64,000 nt of DNA from CAWCFV01 sp963794995 (GTDB lineage: Bacteria > Actinomycetota > Actinomycetes > JACCUZ01): positions 3,446,992 through 3,510,991 of the forward strand of contig CAWCFV010000002.1 in the NCBI GenBank assembly GCA_963794995.1. Reading direction: 5' to 3'. A program made the position numbers and the translations under genes. The notes below the pieces were generated by a model. The model searched no databases. It saw only the letters and a list, made by a program, of their open reading frames with translations, and was not told the DNA's origin. Below are positions 53,328-61,546 of the stretch, one piece after another; position 1 is the first letter of the stretch, and each line of letters opens with the position of its first letter.

Positions 53328-54278
53328 ATGCGTCGTCCCGTTGGTCTTGTCCTGCTGGCGCTCGGAGTCGCCTTCCTCGTGCTGGCGCCGCTCCTGCGGT
53401 TCTACGCCTACCCGGCGCTGGCCAAGGCGCCGCTCGACCAGGACTCCCAGACCACCTCGATCGCGCCCGATGCCACCTACCTCAACATCGGCGAGCTCCG
53501 GGTCGTCGAGGGCGCCACGCTCACCGCCACCCGGCGGGTCCGCGGCGACGTCGCGGCCGGCACCGGCGACCGCGCCGTGTGGGACGTCTTCGTGCGGGTC
53601 GAGAACGAGGGTGCGCTGGTCACCGCGTCCACCGACCGGGTGGCCTTCGACCGCGCGACCTCCGAGGCGGTCAGCTGCTGCGGCGAGTCGCTCAACGGCG
53701 AGCCCGTCGAGCACCAGGGCATCGAGTACAAGTTCCCCTTCGACGCCGGCAAGAAGACCTACCAGTACTTCGACACGACCCTCGGCGCGGCCTCCGACAT
53801 GGTCTACAAGGGCAGCGAGAAGCTCGAGGGGCTCAGCGTCTACCGCTACGAGCAGCGCATCGAGCCCACCAAGATCGCCGAGCTCGACGTCCCGGGGACG
53901 CTCATCGGGCGCAGCGAGACCTCGGTGTCGGTCGACCGGTTCTACAGCAACCTGCGGCGGGTCTGGGTCGAGCCGGCCACCGGGGTGATCGTCAAGGGCC
54001 AGGAGGAGCAGCTGTCCACCCTGCGCGACGACACCGGACAGGACGTCCTCACCGTCACCGAGGCGAACCTCACGTTCTCCGACGAGACGATCGCCGAGCA
54101 GGTGGCGACCGCGGAGGACAACAAGCGGTCCCTGGGGATCCTGCGCACCCTCGGCCCGGCCGTCCTCGGTCTGCTCGGCCTGATCCTGACGATCGTCGGG
54201 CTGGTCCTCGTGACCCGGCGCGACGAGGAGCCGCTCGAGGGCGGCGGGACCCGGCGCCGGGAGCCGCTCGCCGTCTGA
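53328..54278 (+). CDS. DUF3068 (PorA-like) domain envelope protein
   Basis: 316 aa. An N-terminal membrane helix (VGLVLLALGVAFLVLAPLLRF), an extracytoplasmic domain of about 240 residues (RFYAYPALAKAPLDQ, YEQRIEPTKIAEL, RRVWVEPATGVIVKGQEEQ), and a C-terminal helix (AVLGLLGLILTIVGLVLV) with a short charged tail. The pattern matches the DUF3068/PorA family of actinobacterial envelope proteins. GAGGAG precedes the ATG. The promoter region (53088-53327) is shared with paralogue A and contains the palindrome at 53265. Confidence 0.9.
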   Translation: MRRPVGLVLLALGVAFLVLAPLLRFYAYPALAKAPLDQDSQTTSIAPDATYLNIGELRVVEGATLTATRRVRGDVAAGTGDRAVWDVFVRVENEGALVTASTDRVAFDRATSEAVSCCGESLNGEPVEHQGIEYKFPFDAGKKTYQYFDTTLGAASDMVYKGSEKLEGLSVYRYEQRIEPTKIAELDVPGTLIGRSETSVSVDRFYSNLRRVWVEPATGVIVKGQEEQLSTLRDDTGQDVLTVTEANLTFSDETIAEQVATAEDNKRSLGILRTLGPAVLGLLGLILTIVGLVLVTRRDEEPLEGGGTRRREPLAV

Positions 54279-54309
54279 GCGCCGTCCCGGTCGACGTCCT
54301 CAGCCGTCC

Positions 54310-55137
54310 TCACGCGGCCGCGGGCTTCGCGCAGACGAAGACGGCGGTGCCCGGGAGCACCGCGCCGCGCAGCGGGCTCCACCCGCCCCACGTCGCCGTG
54401 TGGCCGGCCGGCCACTCGGGCTCGACGAGGTCGACGAGGGTCAGCCCCGCGGCCGTGACCTCGCGCACCCGGTCGCCGAGCGTGCGGTGGTGCTCGACGT
54501 AGGTCGCGGTGCCGCTGTCGTCCTGCTCGACGTACGGGGTGCGGTCGAAGTACGACGAGCCCGCCACCAGGCCGCGCTCGGTGGGGTCGTCGGGGAAGGA
54601 CCAGCGCACCGGGTGCGGCACCGAGAAGACCCAGCGCCCGCCGGGCCGCAGCACCCGGGCCACCTCGCGCATCACCCGCGCCGAGTCGTCGACGAAGGGC
54701 ACCCCGCCGTACGCCGAGCAGGCCAGGTCGAAGGACCCGGCCGGGAACGGCAGGGCCGCCGCGTCGGCCTGCACCAGCGGGACCTCGAGACCGGTGCTGA
54801 CGCCGAGCGCCCGGCCGCGCCCGAGCATGGCGGCCGAGACGTCCAGGGCGACCGGCCGGGCGCCGGCGCCCAGCAGCCAGCGGGAGCACTGCGCCGCCCC
54901 CGCGCCGACCTCGAGGACCCGTCGGCCGGTGACGTCGCCGAGCAGGTGGGCGGTGTCCTCGGAGAGCCCTTCCGGCCCCCAGACGAAGCCGGCCTCGCCG
55001 AGGAAGTCGCCGTGCTCCTCGAGGTAGTTCTCGGCCTGGGCGTCCCACCACGAGCGGTTGGCCCGCGCCGACTCGGACTGCCCGGCCGGCCGGCGGGAGA
55101 CGCCACCCGGCGGTCCGGCCCCCGGCCGTTCACCCAT
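54310..55137 (-). CDS. Class I SAM-dependent methyltransferase
   Basis: 275 aa. SAM motif I is RVLEVGAGAAQCSRWLL; the post-I loop is PVALDVSAAM; motif IV-like is GSFDLACSAYGGVPFV, and VLRPGGRWVFSVPHPVRW follows. The family is common in actinobacteria, with small-molecule or RNA substrates that cannot be told apart here. The start at 55137 is the first ATG; the coding match begins around RANRSWWDAQAENY, so a later start is possible. Confidence 0.88.
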   Translation of the reverse strand: MGERPGAGPPGGVSRRPAGQSESARANRSWWDAQAENYLEEHGDFLGEAGFVWGPEGLSEDTAHLLGDVTGRRVLEVGAGAAQCSRWLLGAGARPVALDVSAAMLGRGRALGVSTGLEVPLVQADAAALPFPAGSFDLACSAYGGVPFVDDSARVMREVARVLRPGGRWVFSVPHPVRWSFPDDPTERGLVAGSSYFDRTPYVEQDDSGTATYVEHHRTLGDRVREVTAAGLTLVDLVEPEWPAGHTATWGGWSPLRGAVLPGTAVFVCAKPAAA

Positions 55138-55153
55138 CCCGGCCCGCCGGCGG

Positions 55154-55930
55154 TCAGTCGTCCGCGGGCGCGGGGGCCCGGCCGGTGCGGGCCAGGGCCG
55201 CGAGCAGCACGAGCACGAGTCCGCCGGCCACCCACAGCCAGCCGACCTGCTCCAGGGTCTCCTCGACCGCGACCTCGAGCTCGTAGAAGGCGGTGCCGTG
55301 GTCCTCGCCCGCGGCGAACAGCAGGGGGGAGGCGATCTCGAGCCCGATGGCCACCGCGAGGGCGAGCAGCCCGCCCCGGAGGAACGCCCGCGCCGGCTCG
55401 GTCGCGTCGGCGGCCACCCGCCAGACGAGGACGAACACGAACGCCATCAGCGGCATGAACAGCAGCGGCCAGACGATCCGCGAGGCGTGCGCCACCGGGA
55501 GGTGGCTGCCCAGCTCGGAGACCCGCTCGTGCACCTGGATGAAGTCGTCGAGGGAGAGGAAGGCCACCGCGACCGCCGCGGCGGCGAGCGAGCGCCAGGC
55601 GACCCGGGTGGCCGCGAGCAGACCCAGGAGCAGGGCCGCCCCGGCCTCGGTCGCGACGCTGGCCCAGCCCCAGGCGCTGGAGTCGGCATCGGCGTTGACC
55701 GCCTCGATGCGGCCGTCGAGCAGCAGCAGGTCGACGAGGTGGGTCACCGGCAGCAGGACCGCGGTGGCCAGCGTCAGCACCAGGACGGCGCGTGAGACCA
55801 GTGCCGCCACGCCCGCCTCGGTCCGGGCCCCGGCAGCCAGCGGTCGGTCCATGACCCGGCGCAGAGGCGGGGGCAGGACGCGGGCCAGGACGTCGGTCAC
55901 CGCCAGCACGGGGTTCGGCGAGGGGGTCAC
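55154..55930 (-). CDS. Conserved membrane protein of unknown function
   Basis: 258 aa from a GTG at 55930 behind AGGAAGGA. Six or seven predicted helices, with LSLDDFIQVHERVSELG in a loop and a conserved-looking DDF...HE pattern. I do not recognise a named family. It is 16 bp upstream of the methyltransferase in the same direction, so the two are probably co-transcribed. Confidence 0.7.
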   Translation of the reverse strand: MTPSPNPVLAVTDVLARVLPPPLRRVMDRPLAAGARTEAGVAALVSRAVLVLTLATAVLLPVTHLVDLLLLDGRIEAVNADADSSAWGWASVATEAGAALLLGLLAATRVAWRSLAAAAVAVAFLSLDDFIQVHERVSELGSHLPVAHASRIVWPLLFMPLMAFVFVLVWRVAADATEPARAFLRGGLLALAVAIGLEIASPLLFAAGEDHGTAFYELEVAVEETLEQVGWLWVAGGLVLVLLAALARTGRAPAPADD

Positions 55931-56134
55931 GACGTCCTTCCTCTTCTCCGGCGGTCCGGATCGGTCTGGTCCGCCGGGAGTCGGCACCGTAGCGCCGCAG
56001 CGCCCGGTCGGTGCCCCGTTCCGACCCGGCTGACCCGGTCGGCCCAGGGCGGCCACCATGCCCGGTCCGCCGGAGTACCGTGGCAGCACACCCCCCTCGG
56101 CGCAGGTCGCGCTCTGGCTGGTGGGGAGCCCCAC

Positions 56135-56260
56135 ATGGCCGACAAGTCCCCTCGTCAGACGAGCAGCAAGAAGTCGGGCAAGAGCCTCAAGGAGAAGAGG
56201 CTCGAGAAGAAGGCCAAGAAGGACGGCGGCGACGGCGGCATCCACGTCCCGCAGCGCTGA
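56135..56260 (+). CDS. Small lysine-rich conserved protein
   Basis: 41 aa (starts MADKSPRQTSSKK, ends GIHVPQR), too short for most gene finders. A run KSLKEKRLEKKAKKDGG gives a strongly basic helix. GGGGAG precedes the ATG. Small basic proteins opening MADKxPR are frequent in actinobacteria and unstudied; they may bind nucleic acid (inference). Confidence 0.7.
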   Translation: MADKSPRQTSSKKSGKSLKEKRLEKKAKKDGGDGGIHVPQR

Positions 56261-56323
56261 CCTCGGGCCGCACCCGGGGTCGTTCCCCCTGCCGTGCCTC
56301 GAGCTGCGTCTGCACGCAACCGA

Positions 56324-56352
56324 CTGACAGTGCGCCGGGCCGACCGTAGGCT
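56324..56352 (+). promoter_or_regulatory. Promoter of the MauE-thioredoxin-PqqD fusion
   Basis: CTGACA (56324-56329), 17-bp spacer, TAGGCT (56347-56352): a good vegetative promoter. Start of transcription expected near 56359, giving a 5' leader of about 50 nt. Confidence 0.6.
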
Positions 56353-56408
56353 CGGGTCATCCGTGAGGTGCGCGGGTGGGGTAGTCGCTGCGCTGGGGGC
56401 TGGGAACG

Positions 56409-57788
56409 TTGGGAACACTTGCTCTGGTCGTCCGGATCGCGCTGGCCGCGGTCTTCGTGGTCAGCGCCGTCGCCAAGCTGACCGACCGCGACGGCACCCG
56501 CCAGGCGGTCGCCGGCTTCGGCGTCCCGGCCCGGCTGGTCGGCGTCGCGACCCTGCTCCTGGCGCCCGCCGAGCTCGTCACCGCCGCCCTGCTGCTGCCG
56601 GACGCCACCGCCGCCGTCGGGCTCGTGCTCACGCTCGGGCTGCTGGCGGCGTTCACGACCGTCGTGGTGCTGGCGCTGCGCGCCGGCCGCACCGTCGACT
56701 GCCACTGCTTCGGGCGCCTCGGGGGCGCCGACATCAGCCTCCGCACCGTGGTCCGCAACGGTGTCCTCGCCCTGCTGGCGGTCGTCGGGCTCGCCGGGCT
56801 CGGCGCCGACCGTGACTCGGGCGTCCCGCTGGCGCTCGCGCTGGGCCTGGTGCTCGCCTCGGGCGTGGTCGCGGTCGAGGGGCTGGCCGGCCGGGCGGCC
56901 CGGCTGCGGCGCGAGCGCACCGAGGAGCAGGCCTTCGAGGAGGCCATGGTCGAGACGCCCGCCGGCGGGCAGCCGGCGCCGGAGTTCCGGCTGCCGACGC
57001 TCGCCGGCGGTGAGGAGACCCTCGACGGGCTGCTGGCCGACGGCCGGCCGCTCCTGCTGACCTTCATGATGCCGGGCTGCGGGCCGTGCAAGGCGATGCG
57101 GCCGGCGGTCGCGCGCTGGGTCGACGCCTATCCCGACCGGGTCCGCGTGGTCGCCGTCTCCCGGCTCACCGCCGAGGCCAACGTCGAGTCCTACGCCGAC
57201 TTCCCGCGCCTCGAGGTCCTCATCGACGAGGACGGAGCGGTGTCGGAGGCGTTCGGGGTGGCCGGCACCCCGGCCGCGGTCCTGGTGGGCCCCGACGGAC
57301 GGCGCCGCGGCGGTCTGGCCAACGGCGAGCGGCTGGTGCGTCGCCTGCTCGCCGCCGCGCTCTCCGGTGACGAGCCCGACCTCGCCGCCGTCCCGGAGGA
57401 GACGGGCACGGACGCCGACTCCCTCGACCTCGACTCGGTGGTCCTGCCCCGGCAGACGGTCACCGCCCACGAGGCGGACGGCGTGACCGTCCTCGTCGAC
57501 GAGGAGACCGGCGCCGGCGCCACCCTCGACCCGGTCGGCGCGGTCGTCTGGTCGGTCCTGGACGGTGGCCGGCTGCAGGAGATCGTCGACGACCTCGCGG
57601 CGGCCTTCGACACCCCGGCCGAGGTCGTGGGCCCGGACGTGCTGACCATGGTGCGCTCGCTGGGCCGGGCCGGGATGCTCGCGGGCGTGGCCGCCGAGCC
57701 GACGTCCGACGAGGTCGACCACGGTGAGGGCGTCGACCACAGCGGGCACGACCATGCCGGCCACCAGGGTCACGCGCACGCGCACTGA
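56409..57788 (+). CDS. MauE/DoxX - thioredoxin - PqqD-like fusion with His-rich tail
   Basis: 459 aa from a TTG at 56409; the only other options are closed by an in-frame TAG at 56382. About 1-160 is a four-helix MauE/DoxX-like membrane domain with the redox-type pair C98/C100 (VDCHCFGRLG). About 185-320 is a thioredoxin-like domain with C224-GP-C227 (MMPGCGPCK) and VAGTPAAVLV (cis-Pro). About 340-425 resembles PqqD/RRE domains (GVTVLVDEETGAGATLDPVGAVVWSVLDG). The last 25 residues hold eight histidines, a metal-binding tail. MauE and MauD (thioredoxin-like) are needed to fold the disulfide-rich Tat-exported MauA subunit. One chain combining both with a peptide-recognition domain is striking. 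Confidence 0.85.
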   Translation: MGTLALVVRIALAAVFVVSAVAKLTDRDGTRQAVAGFGVPARLVGVATLLLAPAELVTAALLLPDATAAVGLVLTLGLLAAFTTVVVLALRAGRTVDCHCFGRLGGADISLRTVVRNGVLALLAVVGLAGLGADRDSGVPLALALGLVLASGVVAVEGLAGRAARLRRERTEEQAFEEAMVETPAGGQPAPEFRLPTLAGGEETLDGLLADGRPLLLTFMMPGCGPCKAMRPAVARWVDAYPDRVRVVAVSRLTAEANVESYADFPRLEVLIDEDGAVSEAFGVAGTPAAVLVGPDGRRRGGLANGERLVRRLLAAALSGDEPDLAAVPEETGTDADSLDLDSVVLPRQTVTAHEADGVTVLVDEETGAGATLDPVGAVVWSVLDGGRLQEIVDDLAAAFDTPAEVVGPDVLTMVRSLGRAGMLAGVAAEPTSDEVDHGEGVDHSGHDHAGHQGHAHAH

Positions 57789-57801
57789 GCGCGACCCTGC
57801 G

Positions 57802-57831
57802 TTGACCGGCGCTTCCGCCTGGACGTAGGCT
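57802..57831 (+). promoter_or_regulatory. rpsA promoter
   Basis: TTGACC (57802-57807), an 18-bp spacer and TAGGCT (57826-57831). Transcription would start near 57838, leaving an untranslated leader of about 170 nt before rpsA. Confidence 0.7.
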
Positions 57832-57961
57832 GGCCGGTGCGCTGTGGGCCTGCGCGACCTCAACGGAGCAGGCCACGCTCGGTGAGTCGAACCTCCCACG
57901 CCCGCGAAGTCGAGCGGTCCCAGGGTCCCGGCACGTCGAAACGGGCCCTCGGTGCGCCACC

Positions 57962-57988
57962 GACATCTGTCCCCGACGACATCTGTCC
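57962..57988 (+). repeat. Direct repeat in the rpsA leader
   Basis: GACATCTGTCC occurs twice, at 57962-57972 and 57978-57988 (16-bp period), 22 bp ahead of the rpsA ATG. Could be a protein- or S1-binding element for autogenous control. Confidence 0.5.
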
Positions 57989-58009
57989 ACCCCACGGAGC
58001 AGTCCCTAC

Positions 58010-59545
58010 ATGACGGCAAGCAGCCTCGAAGCACGCCCCGACAGCGCCAGCAGCACGCCCAACGTCGCGATCAACGACATCGGCGACGAGGAGGCCTTCC
58101 TCGCAGCCATCGACGAGACGATCAAGTACTTCAACGACGGCGACATCGTCGAGGGGGTCATCGTCAAGGTCGACCGTGACGAGGTGCTGCTCGACATCGG
58201 CTACAAGACCGAGGGCGTCATCCCGTCCCGGGAGCTCTCGATCAAGCACGACGTCGACCCGTCCGAGGTCGTCAGCGTCGGCGACGAGGTCGAGGCCCTG
58301 GTCCTCCAGAAGGAGGACAAGGAGGGTCGTCTGATCCTGTCCAAGAAGCGCGCCCAGTACGAGCGCGCCTGGGGCACGATCGAGAAGATCAAGGACGAGG
58401 ACGGCATCGTCACCGGCACCGTCATCGAGGTCGTCAAGGGTGGCCTGATCCTCGACATCGGGCTGCGCGGCTTCCTCCCGGCCAGCCTGGTCGAGATGCG
58501 CCGGGTCCGCGACCTCCAGCCGTACGTCGGCAAGGAGCTCGAGGCCAAGATCATCGAGCTGGACAAGAACCGCAACAACGTGGTCCTGTCCCGCCGCGCG
58601 TGGCTCGAGCAGACCCAGTCCGAGGTGCGCTCGACCTTCCTCCAGACCCTGCAGAAGGGTCAGGTCCGCTCCGGTGTCGTGTCCTCGATCGTCAACTTCG
58701 GGGCGTTCGTCGACCTCGGCGGCGTCGACGGCCTGGTGCACGTCTCCGAGCTGTCCTGGAAGCACATCGACCACCCCTCCGAGGTCGTCGAGGTCGGCCA
58801 GGAGGTCACCGTCGAGGTGCTCGACGTCGACATGGACCGCGAGCGGGTCTCGCTCTCGCTCAAGGCGACCCAGGAAGACCCGTGGCAGCAGTTCGCCCGC
58901 ACCCACCAGATCGGCCAGGTCGTGCCCGGCAAGGCCACCAAGCTGGTGCCGTTCGGCGCGTTCGTCCGGGTCGACGAGGGCATCGAGGGCCTGGTCCACA
59001 TCTCCGAGCTGGCCGAGCGCCACGTCGAGATCCCCGAGCAGGTCGTGCAGGTGGGCGACGAGATCTTCGTCAAGGTCATCGACATCGACCTCGAGCGGCG
59101 CCGCATCTCGCTCTCGCTCAAGCAGGCCAACGAAGGTGTCGCACCTGTCGAGGGCGACGACAGCGCGTTCGACCCGACGCTCTACGGCATGTCGGCGTCC
59201 TACGACGAGGCCGGCAACTACCAGTACCCCGACGGCTTCGACGTCGAGGCCAACGAGTGGCTGCCCGGGCACGAGGACCAGCAGGCCGAGTGGGAGCGCC
59301 AGTACGCCGAGGCGAAGGTGCGCTACGAGGCACACATGAAGCAGGTCACCGAGGCCCAGAAGGCCGAGGCCGAGGCGGGTGCCGAGAGCGGCAACGCGTC
59401 GTCCTACTCCTCCGAGGCCCCGGCCCAGGCCGAGGGTGACGACTCGTCGTCCTCCAGCGGCAGCAGCAGCGGCGGCGGTGGCGGCGGCACGCTGGCCTCC
59501 GACGAGGCGCTGGCCGCGCTGCGCGAGAAGCTCACCGGCGGCTGA
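58010..59545 (+). CDS. rpsA: 30S ribosomal protein S1
   Basis: 511 aa. Four S1 RNA-binding (OB-fold) repeats: about 40-115 (GDIVEGVIVKVDRDEVLLDIGYKTEG), 125-200 (TGTVIEVVKGGLILDIGLRGFLP), 215-285 (RSGVVSSIVNFGAFVDLGGVDGLVH) and 300-375 (GKATKLVPFGAFVRVDEGIEGLVH). This is the four-to-six-domain form usual in actinobacteria. A C-terminal acidic and Ser/Gly-rich tail (SSSSSGSSSGGGGGG) follows. It helps the 30S subunit bind mRNA. The leader of about 170 nt contains a direct repeat, and a 17-bp hairpin terminates the transcript. Confidence 0.97.
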   Translation: MTASSLEARPDSASSTPNVAINDIGDEEAFLAAIDETIKYFNDGDIVEGVIVKVDRDEVLLDIGYKTEGVIPSRELSIKHDVDPSEVVSVGDEVEALVLQKEDKEGRLILSKKRAQYERAWGTIEKIKDEDGIVTGTVIEVVKGGLILDIGLRGFLPASLVEMRRVRDLQPYVGKELEAKIIELDKNRNNVVLSRRAWLEQTQSEVRSTFLQTLQKGQVRSGVVSSIVNFGAFVDLGGVDGLVHVSELSWKHIDHPSEVVEVGQEVTVEVLDVDMDRERVSLSLKATQEDPWQQFARTHQIGQVVPGKATKLVPFGAFVRVDEGIEGLVHISELAERHVEIPEQVVQVGDEIFVKVIDIDLERRRISLSLKQANEGVAPVEGDDSAFDPTLYGMSASYDEAGNYQYPDGFDVEANEWLPGHEDQQAEWERQYAEAKVRYEAHMKQVTEAQKAEAEAGAESGNASSYSSEAPAQAEGDDSSSSSGSSSGGGGGGTLASDEALAALREKLTGG

Positions 59546-59559
59546 CCCGACCGCACGTC

Positions 59560-59598
59560 CCGCGAGGCCCGCACCGCATGCCGGTGCGGGCCTCGCGG
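59560..59598. terminator. rpsA terminator hairpin
   Basis: Perfect 17-bp inverted repeat (59560-59576 and 59582-59598) around the loop CATGC, 14 bp after the rpsA stop. Confidence 0.85.
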
Positions 59599-59663
59599 CG
59601 TGCCGGGCCGGCGTGAGCAGGGCGGTCCTCGGCCGCGGACGGCAGCCCGCCTAGGCTGGCTCG

Positions 59664-60794
59664 GTGACACCGCGGGGTACGCGCCGGCGGCTCGCCGGTG
59701 TCGACGTGGCGCGCGGCCTGGCGCTGGTCGGGATGGCGGCCACGCACGTCTTCCCCTCGGTCGTCGACGGCCGCGTGCACCCGGGCTACCTGGTGGCCGC
59801 CGGCCGCGCCTCGGCGCTGTTCGCGGTGCTGCTGGGGGTCAGCCTCGCGCTGCTCGCGGGCCGGTCGGAGTCCCTGCCGAGGCTGCGGGTCGCCGTGCTG
59901 GTCCGCGCGGTGCTGCTGCTGGCCCTCGGGCTGGCGCTGGGGGAGGCCGACTCACCGCCGCTGGTGATCCTGGCCTACTACGCGCTGCTGCTCGTCGTGG
60001 CCGTCCCGCTGCTCGCCCTGGGCGCGCGGGCGCTGGCGGTGCTGGCGGTGGGCTGGGCGGTCGGGTCACCCCTGGTGAGCCACCTGCTGCGGGCCACGGT
60101 GGTGCCGGCGTTCGAGGTCGACGAGCCGGGTGGGTCGGGGCTGCCGGTGCAGCTGGGGGTGTCGGGCGTCTACCCGGTGCTGACCTGGACGACGTACCTG
60201 CTCGTGGGGCTGGCGGTGGGCCGCCTCGGGCTGCGCAGCGCCCGGACAGCAGCCGCCCTGGTCGCCGGGGGCGCCGTTGCCGCGCTGGGCGCCCGCCTGG
60301 TGTCGGCAGCACTGCTCGCCGGGGCCGGTGGCCGCGACGCCCTGGTGGCGCCGGGCTTCCCGCGGGCCGACGTCGACCGCGCCCTCGACGTCGGCCTGTT
60401 CGGCGTCACGCCGACCTCGACCCTCGACTGGCTGCTCGTCGCCGCCCCGCACAGCGGCACCACCCTGGACCTGGTCGGCACCTCCGGCAGCGCGGTCGCG
60501 GTGCTCGGCCTCTGCCTGCTGGCGACCGGGTGGGGGGCCGGCCCGCTGTTCCCGCTGGCCGCGGCCGGGTCGATGACGCTGACGCTGTACACCGCGCACG
60601 TCCTCGCCCTGCGCACCCACGGCGGGCTGCTGCTGGACGACCGGCTGCACCTCTGGCTGCTGCACGTCGCGGTCGCCCTCGGCTTCGGCACCGGGTGGCG
60701 GCTGCTGGTCGGGCGTGGGCCGCTCGAGCTGGTGTCCGCCGTGGTGTCCCGCGGGGTCTCCCGGCGGGTGACCCGCGCTAGCGTGCGGACATGA
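59664..60794 (+). CDS. Heparan-alpha-glucosaminide acetyltransferase-like/DUF1624 membrane protein
   Basis: 376 aa, GTG start. About ten helices. The opening LAGVDVARGLALVGMAATHVFP carries the conserved Asp/Arg/His of the HGSNAT/DUF418/DUF1624 acyltransferase group. It may transfer acyl groups across the membrane to envelope glycans (inference). TAGGCT (59652-59657) lies exactly 7 bp before the GTG, consistent with a leaderless mRNA. The TGA overlaps the coaE ATG (ATGA). Confidence 0.83.
   Translation: MTPRGTRRRLAGVDVARGLALVGMAATHVFPSVVDGRVHPGYLVAAGRASALFAVLLGVSLALLAGRSESLPRLRVAVLVRAVLLLALGLALGEADSPPLVILAYYALLLVVAVPLLALGARALAVLAVGWAVGSPLVSHLLRATVVPAFEVDEPGGSGLPVQLGVSGVYPVLTWTTYLLVGLAVGRLGLRSARTAAALVAGGAVAALGARLVSAALLAGAGGRDALVAPGFPRADVDRALDVGLFGVTPTSTLDWLLVAAPHSGTTLDLVGTSGSAVAVLGLCLLATGWGAGPLFPLAAAGSMTLTLYTAHVLALRTHGGLLLDDRLHLWLLHVAVALGFGTGWRLLVGRGPLELVSAVVSRGVSRRVTRASVRT
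60779..60784 (+). promoter_or_regulatory. -10 element of a leaderless coaE promoter
   Basis: TAGCGT at 60779-60784 is placed exactly 7 bp before the coaE ATG (60791), inside the end of the upstream gene, so coaE can have its own leaderless transcript besides readthrough. Confidence 0.45.
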
Positions 60795-61423
60795 TCAGGG
60801 TCGGTCTCACCGGCGGCATCGGCGCCGGCAAGAGCGAGGTGGCCCGGCTGCTCGCCGCACGCGGTGCCGTCGTCGTCGACGCCGACGCGCTGGCCCGCGA
60901 GGCGGTCGCGCCCGGCACGCCGGGGCTCGCGGCCGTGGTGGCCGAGTTCGGGCCGGAGGTCCTGGCCGGGGACGGCACGCTGGACCGGGCCGGACTGGGC
61001 CGGCTGGTGTTCGCCGACCCGGCCAGGCGGGCCGCGCTCGAGGCCATCGTGCACCCGTACGTGGCGCGGCGCCGGGACGAGCTGACGGCGGCCGCAGCCG
61101 AGAACGCCGTGGTCGTCCACGACGTCCCGCTGCTCGTGGAGAACTCCTTGCAGGGGGAGTACGACGTGGTCGTGGTCGTGGACGCCGACGACGAGGTGCG
61201 GATCGCCCGGCTGGCCGCCACCAGGGACATGTCGCCGGCGGAGGTGCGGGAGCGGATGGCGGCCCAAGCCGACCGGGGCGAGCGGCTGGCGGTGGCGGAC
61301 GTGGTGGTGGCCAACGGCGGCAGCCGGGAGGCGCTGTCGGCGCAGGTCGACCGGCTGTGGGCCGATCTGGTGGCCCGGACCCGCACTCGTGACGTCGGGG
61401 ATACGCTTCGTGACACCGAGTAG
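60791..61423 (+). CDS. coaE: Dephospho-CoA kinase
   Basis: 210 aa. The last step of CoA biosynthesis (phosphorylation of dephospho-CoA). P-loop GGIGAGKS (8-15), VVDADALAREAV, HPYVARRRDEL and DVPLLVENSLQGEYD are CoaE hallmarks. rpsA-coaE linkage is typical of actinobacteria; the uvrB gene that usually follows is not seen here, because the cassette at 61.5-64 kb takes its place. Confidence 0.95.
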   Translation: MIRVGLTGGIGAGKSEVARLLAARGAVVVDADALAREAVAPGTPGLAAVVAEFGPEVLAGDGTLDRAGLGRLVFADPARRAALEAIVHPYVARRRDELTAAAAENAVVVHDVPLLVENSLQGEYDVVVVVDADDEVRIARLAATRDMSPAEVRERMAAQADRGERLAVADVVVANGGSREALSAQVDRLWADLVARTRTRDVGDTLRDTE

Positions 61424-61546
61424 CGCTGCGCCGTAGTCGCCGTCACGCAGATGACGGATTACCCGGCCTCCGCCGGGCGGGCAGAATACGGTGACGTCGA
61501 TCATGCGATCCGGCGTTGCGCGGGGCGTGCTTCCAGGGGAGGGTTG

